Shown one piece after another: positions 8,124-15,660 of a stretch of DNA of 36,638 bases. The stretch is from an uncultured Actinomycetes bacterium. GTDB lineage: Bacteria > Actinomycetota > Acidimicrobiia > Acidimicrobiales > RAAP-2. A program made the position numbers and the translations under genes. The stretch is from positions 1-36,638 of the forward strand of contig CAIQEU010000051.1 of the NCBI GenBank assembly GCA_903870905.1. The letters run 5' to 3'. The stretch's first letter is position 1; every line of letters begins with the position of its first letter. The notes under the pieces are model-generated. The model saw only the letters and a list, made by a program, of their open reading frames with translations. It did not search any database and had not been told where the DNA came from.

Positions 8124-9400
8124 GACGGCGTCAAGGTGATCTCCGTGATCTGCTTCGTCGGTCCAACGACGATGGCGGTCTCTGGAGCACCGTGGGCGAG
8201 AGCAGCGGGGGTCCACTGTGGCCGGAAGACCTGACCGATCGACTGCGTCGCACCGTGTCGTCCGCGCGCCTGCGAGAACGACCGAACGGGGACGAGGTGG
8301 TCGCCACCGAGTGAGGACAGGAGCTCCAAGGTGCGTTGGTCGCCAATGCCTGGAAGCACCACGGTCGTCGGGAAGAGCGAGACGAATCCATCGGCTTGTC
8401 CTCCCCAGCGCTGGCGTGCCTGGGAGAGGTCCTGAAGGCAGGCGAGGATGAGGAGTCCCTGGCCACCTCCTTCGCTCACGAGTGATGGCAGATCGGGGAG
8501 GGGCGCGATGTTGGCGACTTCATCGAGGGCGAAGAGCACCGGCTGCGCCAACGTGCCGGCTGCACTGGCGTGGTAGGTGGCATCGCGCACCGTACCGAGT
8601 GCGCCCACGAGGAGCGGTGCGTAGTGTCGCTGCAGTCGACTCGCCGCGCAGAGGATGATCGTGTCGGCACTCGCAGTGAACTCGTCGGGGTTGATGCGCT
8701 CACGCTCAGTGCTCGCCAGCGCTGCGTGGGAGCGGTAGGCGCTCAAGGTTCCCGACGCCGTCGACCAGATCGATGACTGCTCTCGATCTGCGGTGGCCAA
8801 GATGCCCTCGAGGACATCGAGGGCCACTGGGGCAGCTGCGGTGTCGCGCGCCAAGATGGTGTGGGCGTCGGTGCCATCGTGGCGATCGATCCACGACAGC
8901 ACCGATGTCATCGATCGCCCGTCGATCGCACCTGCATGCAGCACGCTTGACAGCAGCGTCGCTGCTCGCTCGTGCCAATGGCTCGAGAGGGCGCCCTGGT
9001 GGCCATGTGCCGCTGCCACCATGGACGACGCGGTGGTCATCGCTGTGTCCCAATCTTCGCAGCCATCGAGGGGGCTCCACCCGAGGAGGGCAACACCGCT
9101 CGGGCAATCGACGGTGCCGCTCGGATCGAAGAGGGCAACCGTCCCCCGGCGACGTCGAGACGGTCCGGCTACGTGGAGGAGCTCGTCCTTCGTGGACGTC
9201 GCCACGACCGGTCCTGGGTGTCCGAGGATGTTCGGCACGATGAGGGAGGTCGTCTTGCCGGATCGTGTTGGCCCAAGGACCAAGGTGGATCGACCGTGAC
9301 CGGAGTAGATCTGCTGCCCGCGAGCTTCGCCGAGGTAACAGCCACCACCGCGCAGTGCACTCCCGAGCACGGTGTCGAGGAGGTCGCGTGGAGCGTGCAT
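8042..9400 (-). CDS. VirD4/TraG-type type IV coupling ATPase
   Basis: The 452-residue product is a type IV coupling protein, the hexameric ATPase that delivers relaxase-bound DNA to a conjugation channel. It has Walker A GPTRSGKTT (43-51), Walker B PVLFALDEVANI, and the TraG/TraD C-terminal block with CLQDLSQARQRWG. Unlike most VirD4 proteins it has no N-terminal transmembrane segments, so it would be soluble, as some short forms are. The start is uncertain. The frame is open to 9574, with an in-frame ATG at 9544 and a GTG at 9574; the ATG at 9400 gives the most protein-like N-terminus, but no RBS or -10 box supports it. It converges on the relaxase gene with an 82-bp antisense overlap, which suggests the two have stayed together for long. 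Confidence 0.85.
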   Translation of the reverse strand: MHAPRDLLDTVLGSALRGGGCYLGEARGQQIYSGHGRSTLVLGPTRSGKTTSLIVPNILGHPGPVVATSTKDELLHVAGPSRRRRGTVALFDPSGTVDCPSGVALLGWSPLDGCEDWDTAMTTASSMVAAAHGHQGALSSHWHERAATLLSSVLHAGAIDGRSMTSVLSWIDRHDGTDAHTILARDTAAAPVALDVLEGILATADREQSSIWSTASGTLSAYRSHAALASTERERINPDEFTASADTIILCAASRLQRHYAPLLVGALGTVRDATYHASAAGTLAQPVLFALDEVANIAPLPDLPSLVSEGGGQGLLILACLQDLSQARQRWGGQADGFVSLFPTTVVLPGIGDQRTLELLSSLGGDHLVPVRSFSQARGRHGATQSIGQVFRPQWTPAALAHGAPETAIVVGPTKQITEITLTPSHRSMPWLALRGDMERLRSPSSRDLVR

Positions 9401-9775
9401 CGCGTCACGATGCAACGTTGCTTCGCGCGCAACTTCGCACGCGCACGTGAGGATGCTTGACTCAGGGACTCCGAGACAGTGGAATGGTGGCAGCCCAAGG
9501 CGGAGGAAGCCCGTTGGTGAATGACCTGAACGCGATGAGTGCATGGAGGTGCCACTGGGCATCGGCCACTGCACTCACGAGTTCGCTGTCGCCATCGGCA
9601 ACGTCAACCTGGGTCGTGGCTCCGTTTGCAACTCAGCACGCACCATCGCGCGCTGGACACGAGCGGATGACTACAACCAACTATCTGTCGGCACGAGTTG
9701 ATTCGAGTGGGACGTTCTCCACTCAGTCGCTGGTGGCGTCAGCTCGATGCAACGTCACCCCAAGGAGGTGTGCCA
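9401..9775. other. Gap between coupling-protein and H1-like genes
   Basis: This 375-bp stretch separates two outward-facing genes. Its left part (to 9574) is still open in the coupling-protein frame and may encode an N-terminal extension. Its right part should hold the promoter of the H1-like gene, but no convincing -35/-10 pair was found. It is also a candidate place for an origin of transfer next to the relaxase pair. No strong inverted repeat was recognised there by eye. Confidence 0.4.
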
Positions 9776-10174
9776 GTGGCTACTGCCGCTAAGAAGGCTC
9801 CAGCAAAGAAGGCTCCGGCCAAGAAGGCTCCAGCGAAGAAGGCTGTGGCTGCGAAGGCCCCGGCGAAGAAGGCTGTCGCCAAGAAGGCTCCGGCCAAGAA
9901 GGCTGTTGCCGCCAAGGCTCCTGCCAAGAAGGCTCCGGCGAAGAAGGCTGTCGCCAAGAAGGCCCCGGCCAAGAAGGCTCCGGCGAAGAAGGCTGTCGCC
10001 AAGAAGGCCCCGGCCAAGAAGGCTGCTGCCGCCAAGGCTCCTGCCAAGAAGGCCCCGGCGAAGAAGGCTGTCGCCAAGAAGGCTGTTGCCGCCAAGGCTC
10101 CTGCCAAGAAGGCTCCTGCCAAGAAGGCTCCGGCGAAGAAGGCCCCGGCCAAGAAGGCTGCTGCCAAGCGCTAA
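9776..10174 (+). CDS. Histone H1-like Lys/Ala/Pro-rich DNA-binding protein
   Basis: The 132-residue product is almost wholly built of [10 protein letters not shown] and KKAAA units, with no globular domain. This is the composition of eukaryotic histone H1 tails, chlamydial and bordetellar H1-like proteins, and the C-terminal tail of mycobacterial HupB; here the tail stands alone. Such proteins bind and condense DNA through charge. The start is the GTG at 9776 because AAGGAGG (9762-9768) lies 7 nt before it. The in-frame GTG at 9770 would be only 1 nt from that site. A strong hairpin follows the stop. The gene lies next to the relaxase/coupling-protein pair, but a functional link is only a possibility. 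Confidence 0.88.
   Translation: MATAAKKAPAKKAPAKKAPAKKAVAAKAPAKKAVAKKAPAKKAVAAKAPAKKAPAKKAVAKKAPAKKAPAKKAVAKKAPAKKAAAAKAPAKKAPAKKAVAKKAVAAKAPAKKAPAKKAPAKKAPAKKAAAKR
9786..10170 (+). repeat. Degenerate 15-bp coding repeat in H1-like gene
   Basis: The H1-like reading frame is made of near-identical 12-15 bp units of the type AAGAAGGCTCCGGCC, with synonymous changes at third bases. Copy number is likely to vary by slippage or recombination. It also keeps other frames open on both strands, which gives false ORFs. Confidence 0.8.
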
Positions 10175-10196
10175 CGCACGATCGAACGTGCAGTGT

Positions 10197-10229
10197 GAAC
10201 GAGGGTGGGCGTCATGCCCACCCTCGTTC
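10197..10229. terminator. Bidirectional terminator hairpin
   Basis: A perfect 14-bp stem (GAACGAGGGTGGGC with GCCCACCCTCGTTC) closes a 5-nt loop. It lies between the convergent H1-like and cofC genes. The T-tract is short on both strands, but the stem is very stable, as is common in high-GC genomes. Confidence 0.8.
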
Positions 10230-10240
10230 TGCATCTCGGG

Positions 10241-10825
10241 CTACGGCATCTGTGGCCAGAGGTGGCGGCGTTGCGCCTCGTCGACGTCTTCTGGATGGTC
10301 GACGTCAAAGGCCAATGCCTCGCTCGTGTGCACGGTCACGGTGAGTCCACAACGTTGTGCTTCGTCGACATGCGCACGGAAGGAGCCGACGCCGTAGTGC
10401 GGCGTGAAGGACCCGAGCGACCGGATGGGAAGTGCGAGGACGTTGGTGCCATCGTTCGATCGGTCGGGAACGATCGTCACGCCCTCGGTGAGCGGGAGCT
10501 CGTGGAGGGTTGATGGATCGGCGAGGTCACCGTGGGCGATGATGACGTGCGTGGCGTCGCTGTCGGTCAGTGCGGCGAGGCCGTCACCGATCGCTGCGTT
10601 GAGTCCGTGAGCAGCGACACGCACCACGCGGGCGCCTCGTTCGGTGGCGAAGGTTGCTACCTCGTCGTCGTCGCACACCACCACGACCGGCCAAGGTGTC
10701 GCCGCGTCAATGACGCCTCCCGCGAGGAACTGTGCCAGTTCTGCTCGGCGGTCGGCGCTGAGGCGATCACCGAGCCTGCCTTTGGCCATCGTGAACGTCT
10801 TGAGTGGGATCAGCACGATGGGCAT
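10241..10825 (-). CDS. cofC: 2-phospho-L-lactate guanylyltransferase, CofC/FbiD
   Basis: CofC (FbiD in mycobacteria) activates a 2-phospho-3-carbon acid with GTP to give the guanylylated precursor used by CofD/FbiA in coenzyme F420 synthesis. The 194-residue product begins MPIVLIPLKTF, followed by KGRLGDRLSADRRAELA, the nucleotide-binding opening of the family. It has ARVVRV, HVIIAHGDLADP and VPDRSNDGTNVLALP in order, and ends with an FDVDHPEDVDEA segment, all usual for CofC. The long open frame upstream is antisense to the GH38 gene end and is excluded. It starts 32 nt after the mannosidase stop, so the two are probably one transcript. No other F420 genes are in the window. Confidence 0.9.
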   Translation of the reverse strand: MPIVLIPLKTFTMAKGRLGDRLSADRRAELAQFLAGGVIDAATPWPVVVVCDDDEVATFATERGARVVRVAAHGLNAAIGDGLAALTDSDATHVIIAHGDLADPSTLHELPLTEGVTIVPDRSNDGTNVLALPIRSLGSFTPHYGVGSFRAHVDEAQRCGLTVTVHTSEALAFDVDHPEDVDEAQRRHLWPQMP

Positions 10826-10857
10826 GCGCTGCCCAGGGTTCTGATGGGTGGACACGA

Positions 10858-13545
10858 TCAGCGCGAGCCCTCGTGGGTGAATCGGAGGGTGGCGAAGCGA
10901 TGGGGAGCGAGGCGGATCGTCCCATCGAAGGGCTCGACCGCTCGACCCCGGAGATCGCAGATCCATCCGCGAGCGAGGCCGAGGTCGACCGTGGTCTCCT
11001 CTGTGTGAGGGTTGAAGACGCGAACTTCGAGTGCTCCGGCTTCACGACGGATGGCGCTGACTTCGGCGCCGGTAATCGTGAAGGCTCGACCCGCCTTGTC
11101 CCGAGTGCCGCCGCCTTCGGCATGCACGACGTCCAGAGGATGGAGGACGGCGTCTGCGAGGCCGTAAGGGTCGAGGTCACCGAATCCCAGGTGGTAGGTC
11201 GCGGTGATCCGCTTGCCAACCATCTGGAGGCCCTCCACCGGCGTGAGCGGCCCGGCCGGGAAGGGGCGGTACTTCATACCGAGGCGGGAGAGCATGCCCG
11301 TTGCTCGCACGAGGGTGAGCGCCATGGTGGACGCAGACGAATCGTCGTCTGCTCGGTCGATTAGCTCGTACTCGTTCAGTCCCTCGTGGACCACCGTGAG
11401 GCCACCAGCCTGGACGAATCGTCGAGAGGGGTAGGTGGCGAGCCCGAGCTCATCGGGTCGACCCTCGGCGACGAGTCCCCGCTCTACGGTCCCGAAGGCG
11501 CATTCGGCTACGGAATGATCGGTTGCCTCGGGAAGGGGGAGCAGGATGCGGAGTCGGTGATCGGCTGCGGGATTCACGAAGGTGGTCGTCACGTGGACCG
11601 TGGGGTCATCGGCGCAGAGTTCCACCGTGGTGACGACGGCGACGGTGACGCTGCCAACTCGGCGGTTGAGCATTGGGTCGATACGCTCAGGCCAGGTGTA
11701 GGTCGAGGTGATGGTGGCACTGGCCCGCAACGGCCCACCGAGCGTGGTCGTGACCGCGACGCTGGTCGGCGCATCGACGACCGTGTCGGTGGCGGGAGGG
11801 GAGTAGTTGTAGGAGTCACCGAGGTCGCCCTCGTCCACGAGTTGGCCGAAGCCAGCGACGCCATCGATCGCGAAGGTTCCATTCGTGGGATCGATGATGA
11901 CCGACCGGAGTCCGTTGGAGAGGGCGACGCTCGAGACGCCGTCGACGTTGCATACCTCAGCGACGGCTCGATGCGTCGGGGCAGCAGGGCGGAGCACGTC
12001 CCAGCCGTAGCCAGCGATGGGCTCGGTGAGCACGGCAACCCTCCGGATACGAGGCTGGTCCAGGGTCACTGTGGCTCGCAGCGTCGGGATCTCTCCGACC
12101 CGGGTGTAGAGGTCGCGTCGGAGTTCTTCCAGTTCGACGTGGGGATTCGGCGTCGCACCGATCTTGACCGTGAGGGCGATGTGGTCAGGAGCGAGGTCTT
12201 CGCAACTCGCGGCGTGAATCCACGTGTCGTCGGTGATGCGCGGTCCGTTGAGGAGTCCGAGAATGGCCCGCAGGGTGTCACCGTCGACGTCCATCTGCGC
12301 GGGGAAGCGACTCTGTTCCGACATGACCTGGGTGATGTCCTCGTCGAGGTCATCGCCGGTGACGACGTACTCCACGATGCCGGCTCGGTCTCGTTGGGTG
12401 GAGTTGAAGACGTAGGTTCCCGTCGTGGTGAAGGATCGAGCGAATTGGTCGAGTGCTCGTTCCTCGACGCCAGCACCAATCGCCCGTGCTTCGGCGAAGC
12501 GGTGCAGGACCGCGTCGACGACGTCGTCGACGCTGCAGGCGCAGATGGAATCGTGCGCGCTGTTGCGGATCACCTCACGCCATGCCAGTTCGAGCAGGCG
12601 AGCCGGGTAGGAGGAGGAGTCGGTGAGCAGGGCTGCGAGTGGCTCAGCTCGGCGCTCGAGCAACCGCTCCACCCGTCCAGCAGCGAGCTTCACATCGACT
12701 CGATTGGAGGTGACACCCATGAGGACGTTGGAGCGGAAGCCGGAACGGAGTTCGCCGTGCCAGGTCTCGAGTCCCTCGCGGGGGACGGTAGCGAGGTACT
12801 CCGGGAGCGAGGTGATCTCGAACTGGTAGTCCTCTTGGAGGTCGTTCGCCTCGGCCAAGACTCGCCCCAAGTGCGCCTGCGGCATGAGGTGGTCAGAGCC
12901 GTTCATCCACAGGAGCGAATCGCCGAGGAACTCGCCGATCTCGTCGATGTGGTTCGTCGCTCGCTGAATGAGCAGCTTGGCGTCATTCGGCAGACCTGCG
13001 CCGTTGCCGTAACCGACCGGCATGTACTCAGCGCGGACCGACGAGCCATCGGGTGCCACCCAGGTGAACCCGGTCTTCGTGATCGCGCTCGGTACGCCGC
13101 GCCACAAGACGGTGTCGGTGAGTCCAGCCTGGGCCAGGATCTGGGGCATCTGGGCGATGTGGCCGAACATGTCAGGGAGGTAGCCAACCTCCATCACGCC
13201 ACCGAACGCGGCACCACGCACGATGCCCATCTGCAGGTTCCTGACCATGGTCTCGGCCGACACCAAGAACTCGTCCATAAGGATGTACCACGGACCCATG
13301 GTGAGGCGTCCCGAGGCGGCGAGGGCACGAATGCGCTCTTCTGCTTCGGGTCGCACCTCCAGGTAGTCGTCGACCACGGCCATCTGGCCGTCGAGGAGGA
13401 ACCGGCGGTAGCTCGGGTCACGCTCCATGAGGGGGAGGAGCTCGTCGAGTAAGTCCACCAGCTTCATTCGGAAGGTCTGGTACGACTCGTACCATTCCCG
13501 ATCCCAGTGGGTGTGCGGAACGACGGCAACGTAGCGGCGGCTCAT
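10858..13545 (-). CDS. Glycoside hydrolase family 38 alpha-mannosidase
   Basis: This 895-residue protein is a GH38 retaining alpha-mannosidase-type enzyme. The catalytic half opens with PHTHWDREW (10-18), whose His and Asp15 are zinc ligands. GYLPDMFGH follows, with Asp125 the likely nucleophile, and a WMNGSDHLMP segment lies further on. The middle three-helix region (RVERLLERRAEPLAALL) and the beta-rich C-terminal half (MVGKRITATYHLG and later) fit the family. There is no signal peptide, so it should act in the cytoplasm on mannosides made or imported by the cell; the exact substrate is unknown. The ATG at 13545 follows a TAGAGT box by 7 nt, which supports a leaderless start. It is divergent from the acyl-CoA synthetase and co-directional with cofC. 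Confidence 0.92.
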   Translation of the reverse strand: MSRRYVAVVPHTHWDREWYESYQTFRMKLVDLLDELLPLMERDPSYRRFLLDGQMAVVDDYLEVRPEAEERIRALAASGRLTMGPWYILMDEFLVSAETMVRNLQMGIVRGAAFGGVMEVGYLPDMFGHIAQMPQILAQAGLTDTVLWRGVPSAITKTGFTWVAPDGSSVRAEYMPVGYGNGAGLPNDAKLLIQRATNHIDEIGEFLGDSLLWMNGSDHLMPQAHLGRVLAEANDLQEDYQFEITSLPEYLATVPREGLETWHGELRSGFRSNVLMGVTSNRVDVKLAAGRVERLLERRAEPLAALLTDSSSYPARLLELAWREVIRNSAHDSICACSVDDVVDAVLHRFAEARAIGAGVEERALDQFARSFTTTGTYVFNSTQRDRAGIVEYVVTGDDLDEDITQVMSEQSRFPAQMDVDGDTLRAILGLLNGPRITDDTWIHAASCEDLAPDHIALTVKIGATPNPHVELEELRRDLYTRVGEIPTLRATVTLDQPRIRRVAVLTEPIAGYGWDVLRPAAPTHRAVAEVCNVDGVSSVALSNGLRSVIIDPTNGTFAIDGVAGFGQLVDEGDLGDSYNYSPPATDTVVDAPTSVAVTTTLGGPLRASATITSTYTWPERIDPMLNRRVGSVTVAVVTTVELCADDPTVHVTTTFVNPAADHRLRILLPLPEATDHSVAECAFGTVERGLVAEGRPDELGLATYPSRRFVQAGGLTVVHEGLNEYELIDRADDDSSASTMALTLVRATGMLSRLGMKYRPFPAGPLTPVEGLQMVGKRITATYHLGFGDLDPYGLADAVLHPLDVVHAEGGGTRDKAGRAFTITGAEVSAIRREAGALEVRVFNPHTEETTVDLGLARGWICDLRGRAVEPFDGTIRLAPHRFATLRFTHEGSR

Positions 13546-13552
13546 GATGCCC

Positions 13553-13558
13553 ACTCTA
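13553..13558 (-). promoter_or_regulatory. -10 box of the GH38 gene, leaderless
   Basis: The minus strand reads TAGAGT, then 7 nt, then the ATG at 13545. No Shine-Dalgarno sequence is present. Confidence 0.55.
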
Positions 13559-13608
13559 GAACTCACCCCAGCCTGAACGCGAAGACCCCTCGCTGGGACG
13601 TCGGTCGG

Positions 13609-13614
13609 TAGGCT
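13609..13614 (+). promoter_or_regulatory. -10 box of the acyl-CoA synthetase gene, leaderless
   Basis: TAGGCT is followed by 6 nt and the GTG at 13621. No Shine-Dalgarno sequence is present. Confidence 0.5.
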
Positions 13615-13620
13615 CGCTCC

Positions 13621-14961
13621 GTGGACGCAGCGGTTCTCACCCAGCGCATCAGCGAGCGTCTTCTCGCTGCTGACGCTCGACCAGTCATCACTGACGCCAC
13701 TGGTGGCGAAGCAACCGGGGGTGAACTCCTCGAACGCACCGCACGGACCACGACCCTGCTCGCCGACGTGGGTTGCCAACTCGGGTGCCGAGTTGGGGTC
13801 GTCGTGCACCCAACGGTGCAGGGTGTCGTCGACCTCCTCGCGGTGATGGCCAATGGTGGCGTCATCGTGCCAATCACTCCTGCAGCACCGCCTGCGTACC
13901 GTGCGCACCTCCTTGAATCGGCAGGGTGCACCGTCGTGCTGGAGAACGGGGTAGTGACGCTGCTTCCCTTGAGCGATGCCGCAGGGGAGTCGGTTCCATC
14001 TGGAACGGCGCTGTTGGCCTTCACCTCGGGTACCACCGGTGCCCCCAAGGGCATCTTGCACACGCAGGCGACGCTCCTCGCATCGTGTGAGAGTGTGGCG
14101 ACCGCGTGGGGGATTACCGACGAGGATCGGCTCCTCCACGTCCTGCCGCTCAACCACGTCCACGGGCTCGTCGTTGGACTCCTCGGATCACTCGCCGTTG
14201 GCGCATCGGTGGACCTCCTCGCACGTTTCGACGAGCGTTCGGTTGCTGAAGCGGCATCGTCGGCGACGATGTTCTACGGGGTGCCGACGATGTACTTCCG
14301 CATGGCTGCTGCAGGACGAGCGAGCGATCTCCGCCATCTCCGCCTCGCCGTGTGCGGTTCGGCGCCGTTGTCAGCGGAACTCGCTCGAGCGCTCGGAAGC
14401 AGCGGGGTGCCGCTCCTCGAACGCTACGGAATGACCGAGACCTGCCTCACCGTCTCCCAGCCCCTCCACGGCGCCCGAGTTCCTGGGACGGTTGGAGGTG
14501 CACTGCCGGGCGTCGAGCTGCGCATCATCGATGGAGCGCTCGACGTCAGGACTCCAGCACTGAGTGTGGGGATCTTCGGTCGTCCTGGGCCGCTTCCCGA
14601 CTGCGACGCCGAGGGGTGGTTCGCGACGGGGGACCTCGTGACCGAAGGAGAGGGTGGTCTCCGCATCGTTGGTCGTCGATCGAACCTCATCATCTCAGGA
14701 GGCTTCAACGTGGTCCCCGAGGCCGTTGAGGCGGTCATCGGGCAGCACCCTGCGGTCGTCGAAGCCCTCGTCCGTGGAGAAGACGATCCCGCGCTCGGAC
14801 AGATCGTCGTCGCCGAGGTGGTGCTCCGTGACGATGGCACCTCCATCGACGAGGTCCGGGCGTTCGTTGGTGCACAAATCCCTCGATCGCACCAGCCTCG
14901 GCGCTACGACGTGGTTGCGGCTGTTCCTCGGAATGCGATGGGGAAGATCATCCGTGGCTAG
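13621..14961 (+). CDS. AMP-dependent acyl-CoA synthetase/ligase
   Basis: The 446-residue product belongs to the adenylate-forming enzymes that activate a carboxylic acid as acyl-AMP and transfer it to CoA. It has the phosphate loop TSGTTGAPKG (about 136-145), HVLPLNHVHG, the YGMTE motif (268-272), WFATGDL near 337, the hinge GRRSNLI, and the C-terminal catalytic lysine in NAMGKI (Lys442). The general shape and short N-terminus resemble malonyl-CoA synthetase (MatB) and small fatty-acyl-CoA ligases; the substrate is not certain. The length (usual about 500) is on the short side because the N-terminal part is compact. The start is the GTG after a TAGGCT box. Its stop overlaps the rnhB start by 8 bp. 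Confidence 0.9.
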   Translation: MDAAVLTQRISERLLAADARPVITDATGGEATGGELLERTARTTTLLADVGCQLGCRVGVVVHPTVQGVVDLLAVMANGGVIVPITPAAPPAYRAHLLESAGCTVVLENGVVTLLPLSDAAGESVPSGTALLAFTSGTTGAPKGILHTQATLLASCESVATAWGITDEDRLLHVLPLNHVHGLVVGLLGSLAVGASVDLLARFDERSVAEAASSATMFYGVPTMYFRMAAAGRASDLRHLRLAVCGSAPLSAELARALGSSGVPLLERYGMTETCLTVSQPLHGARVPGTVGGALPGVELRIIDGALDVRTPALSVGIFGRPGPLPDCDAEGWFATGDLVTEGEGGLRIVGRRSNLIISGGFNVVPEAVEAVIGQHPAVVEALVRGEDDPALGQIVVAEVVLRDDGTSIDEVRAFVGAQIPRSHQPRRYDVVAAVPRNAMGKIIRG

Positions 14962-15628
14962 AGCGACACCGCCACCGACCCTCGATGCCGAAGCCTCCTT
15001 CGCACTCCAGCCCGGTGACGTCATCGTGGGGCTCGACGAAGTGGGTCGAGGTTCGTGGGCTGGACCGCTCTCTGTCGGAGCGGTGGCGCTCCGGTGGCCA
15101 CCACAACCTCAACCCGATGGCCTGGCCGACTCGAAGTTGCTGAGTCCTCGACGCCGAGAAGCCCTCATCGAACCCATCAGGCGGTGGGCTGACGCGTCGT
15201 CGGTGGGTTCAGCGTCGAACCACGAGTGTGATGCGCTCGGGATGACCGAAGCCACAGCGCTCGCGATTCTGCGAGCTCTCGATGCGCTCCACCTCGAGGA
15301 GCCTCCAACAGTGCTCCTCCTCGATGGCGTCGTCGACCCCCTCACGAATCGACTGGATTTCGCACCCTACGCCGGGGCCCGAGTCATCACGATGGCGGGT
15401 GCTGATCGCACGAGCGCAGTCGTGGCCGCCGCCTCGGTGCTGGCGAAGGTGACCCGCGATGCAGCGATGGTGGCACTCGACGCGTCGTTCCCAGCCTATG
15501 GATTCTCGTCGAACAAGGGCTACCCCTGTGCCGTCCATCGGATGGCGTTGCTCGGCTACGGACTGACGTCGCTCCACCGCCGCTCGTGGCGCTTCACCGA
15601 TGAGTGGGTGGTCGGCGCTCCGGCATAG
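14954..15628 (+). CDS. rnhB: Ribonuclease HII
   Basis: RNase HII cuts the RNA strand of RNA-DNA hybrids and removes single ribonucleotides from DNA. The 224-residue product has the DEVGRG motif with Asp28 and Glu29, then ADSKLLSPRRRE (59-69), LLLDG with Asp124, and SVLAKVTRD with Asp169; these four acids form the metal site. The C-terminal block FSSNKGYPCAVHRMALLGYG is also typical. I chose the GTG at 14954, which overlaps the end of the synthetase gene and has GGGGAAG about 8 nt upstream. The frame is open further upstream, but only as a shadow of the synthetase gene. Confidence 0.94.
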   Translation: MARATPPPTLDAEASFALQPGDVIVGLDEVGRGSWAGPLSVGAVALRWPPQPQPDGLADSKLLSPRRREALIEPIRRWADASSVGSASNHECDALGMTEATALAILRALDALHLEEPPTVLLLDGVVDPLTNRLDFAPYAGARVITMAGADRTSAVVAAASVLAKVTRDAAMVALDASFPAYGFSSNKGYPCAVHRMALLGYGLTSLHRRSWRFTDEWVVGAPA

Positions 15629-15646
15629 GGAGATGCGGGCAATCGG

Positions 15647-15652
15647 TATGAT
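15647..15652 (+). promoter_or_regulatory. -10 box of the peptide ABC ATPase gene, leaderless
   Basis: TATGAT is a near-perfect -10 box and is followed by 8 nt and the GTG at 15661. No Shine-Dalgarno sequence fits in between. It lies in the 32-bp gap after rnhB, so the ATPase gene has its own promoter. Confidence 0.65.
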
Positions 15653-15660
15653 TACTGATT

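Noticed and set aside
9786-10170. CRISPR-like array
   Set aside because: The units are contiguous coding repeats of 12-15 bp with no unique spacers and no cas genes.
9739-10234. Long Ala/Phe/Gly- or Leu/Ser/Arg-rich frames on both strands of the H1-like gene
   Set aside because: They are by-products of the AAGAAGGCT repeat; the Lys/Ala/Pro frame has the RBS and a sensible product.
11386-13452. 688-codon plus-strand frame
   Set aside because: It is antisense to the GH38 gene, with Asp/Gly/Val-rich sequence and no known domain.
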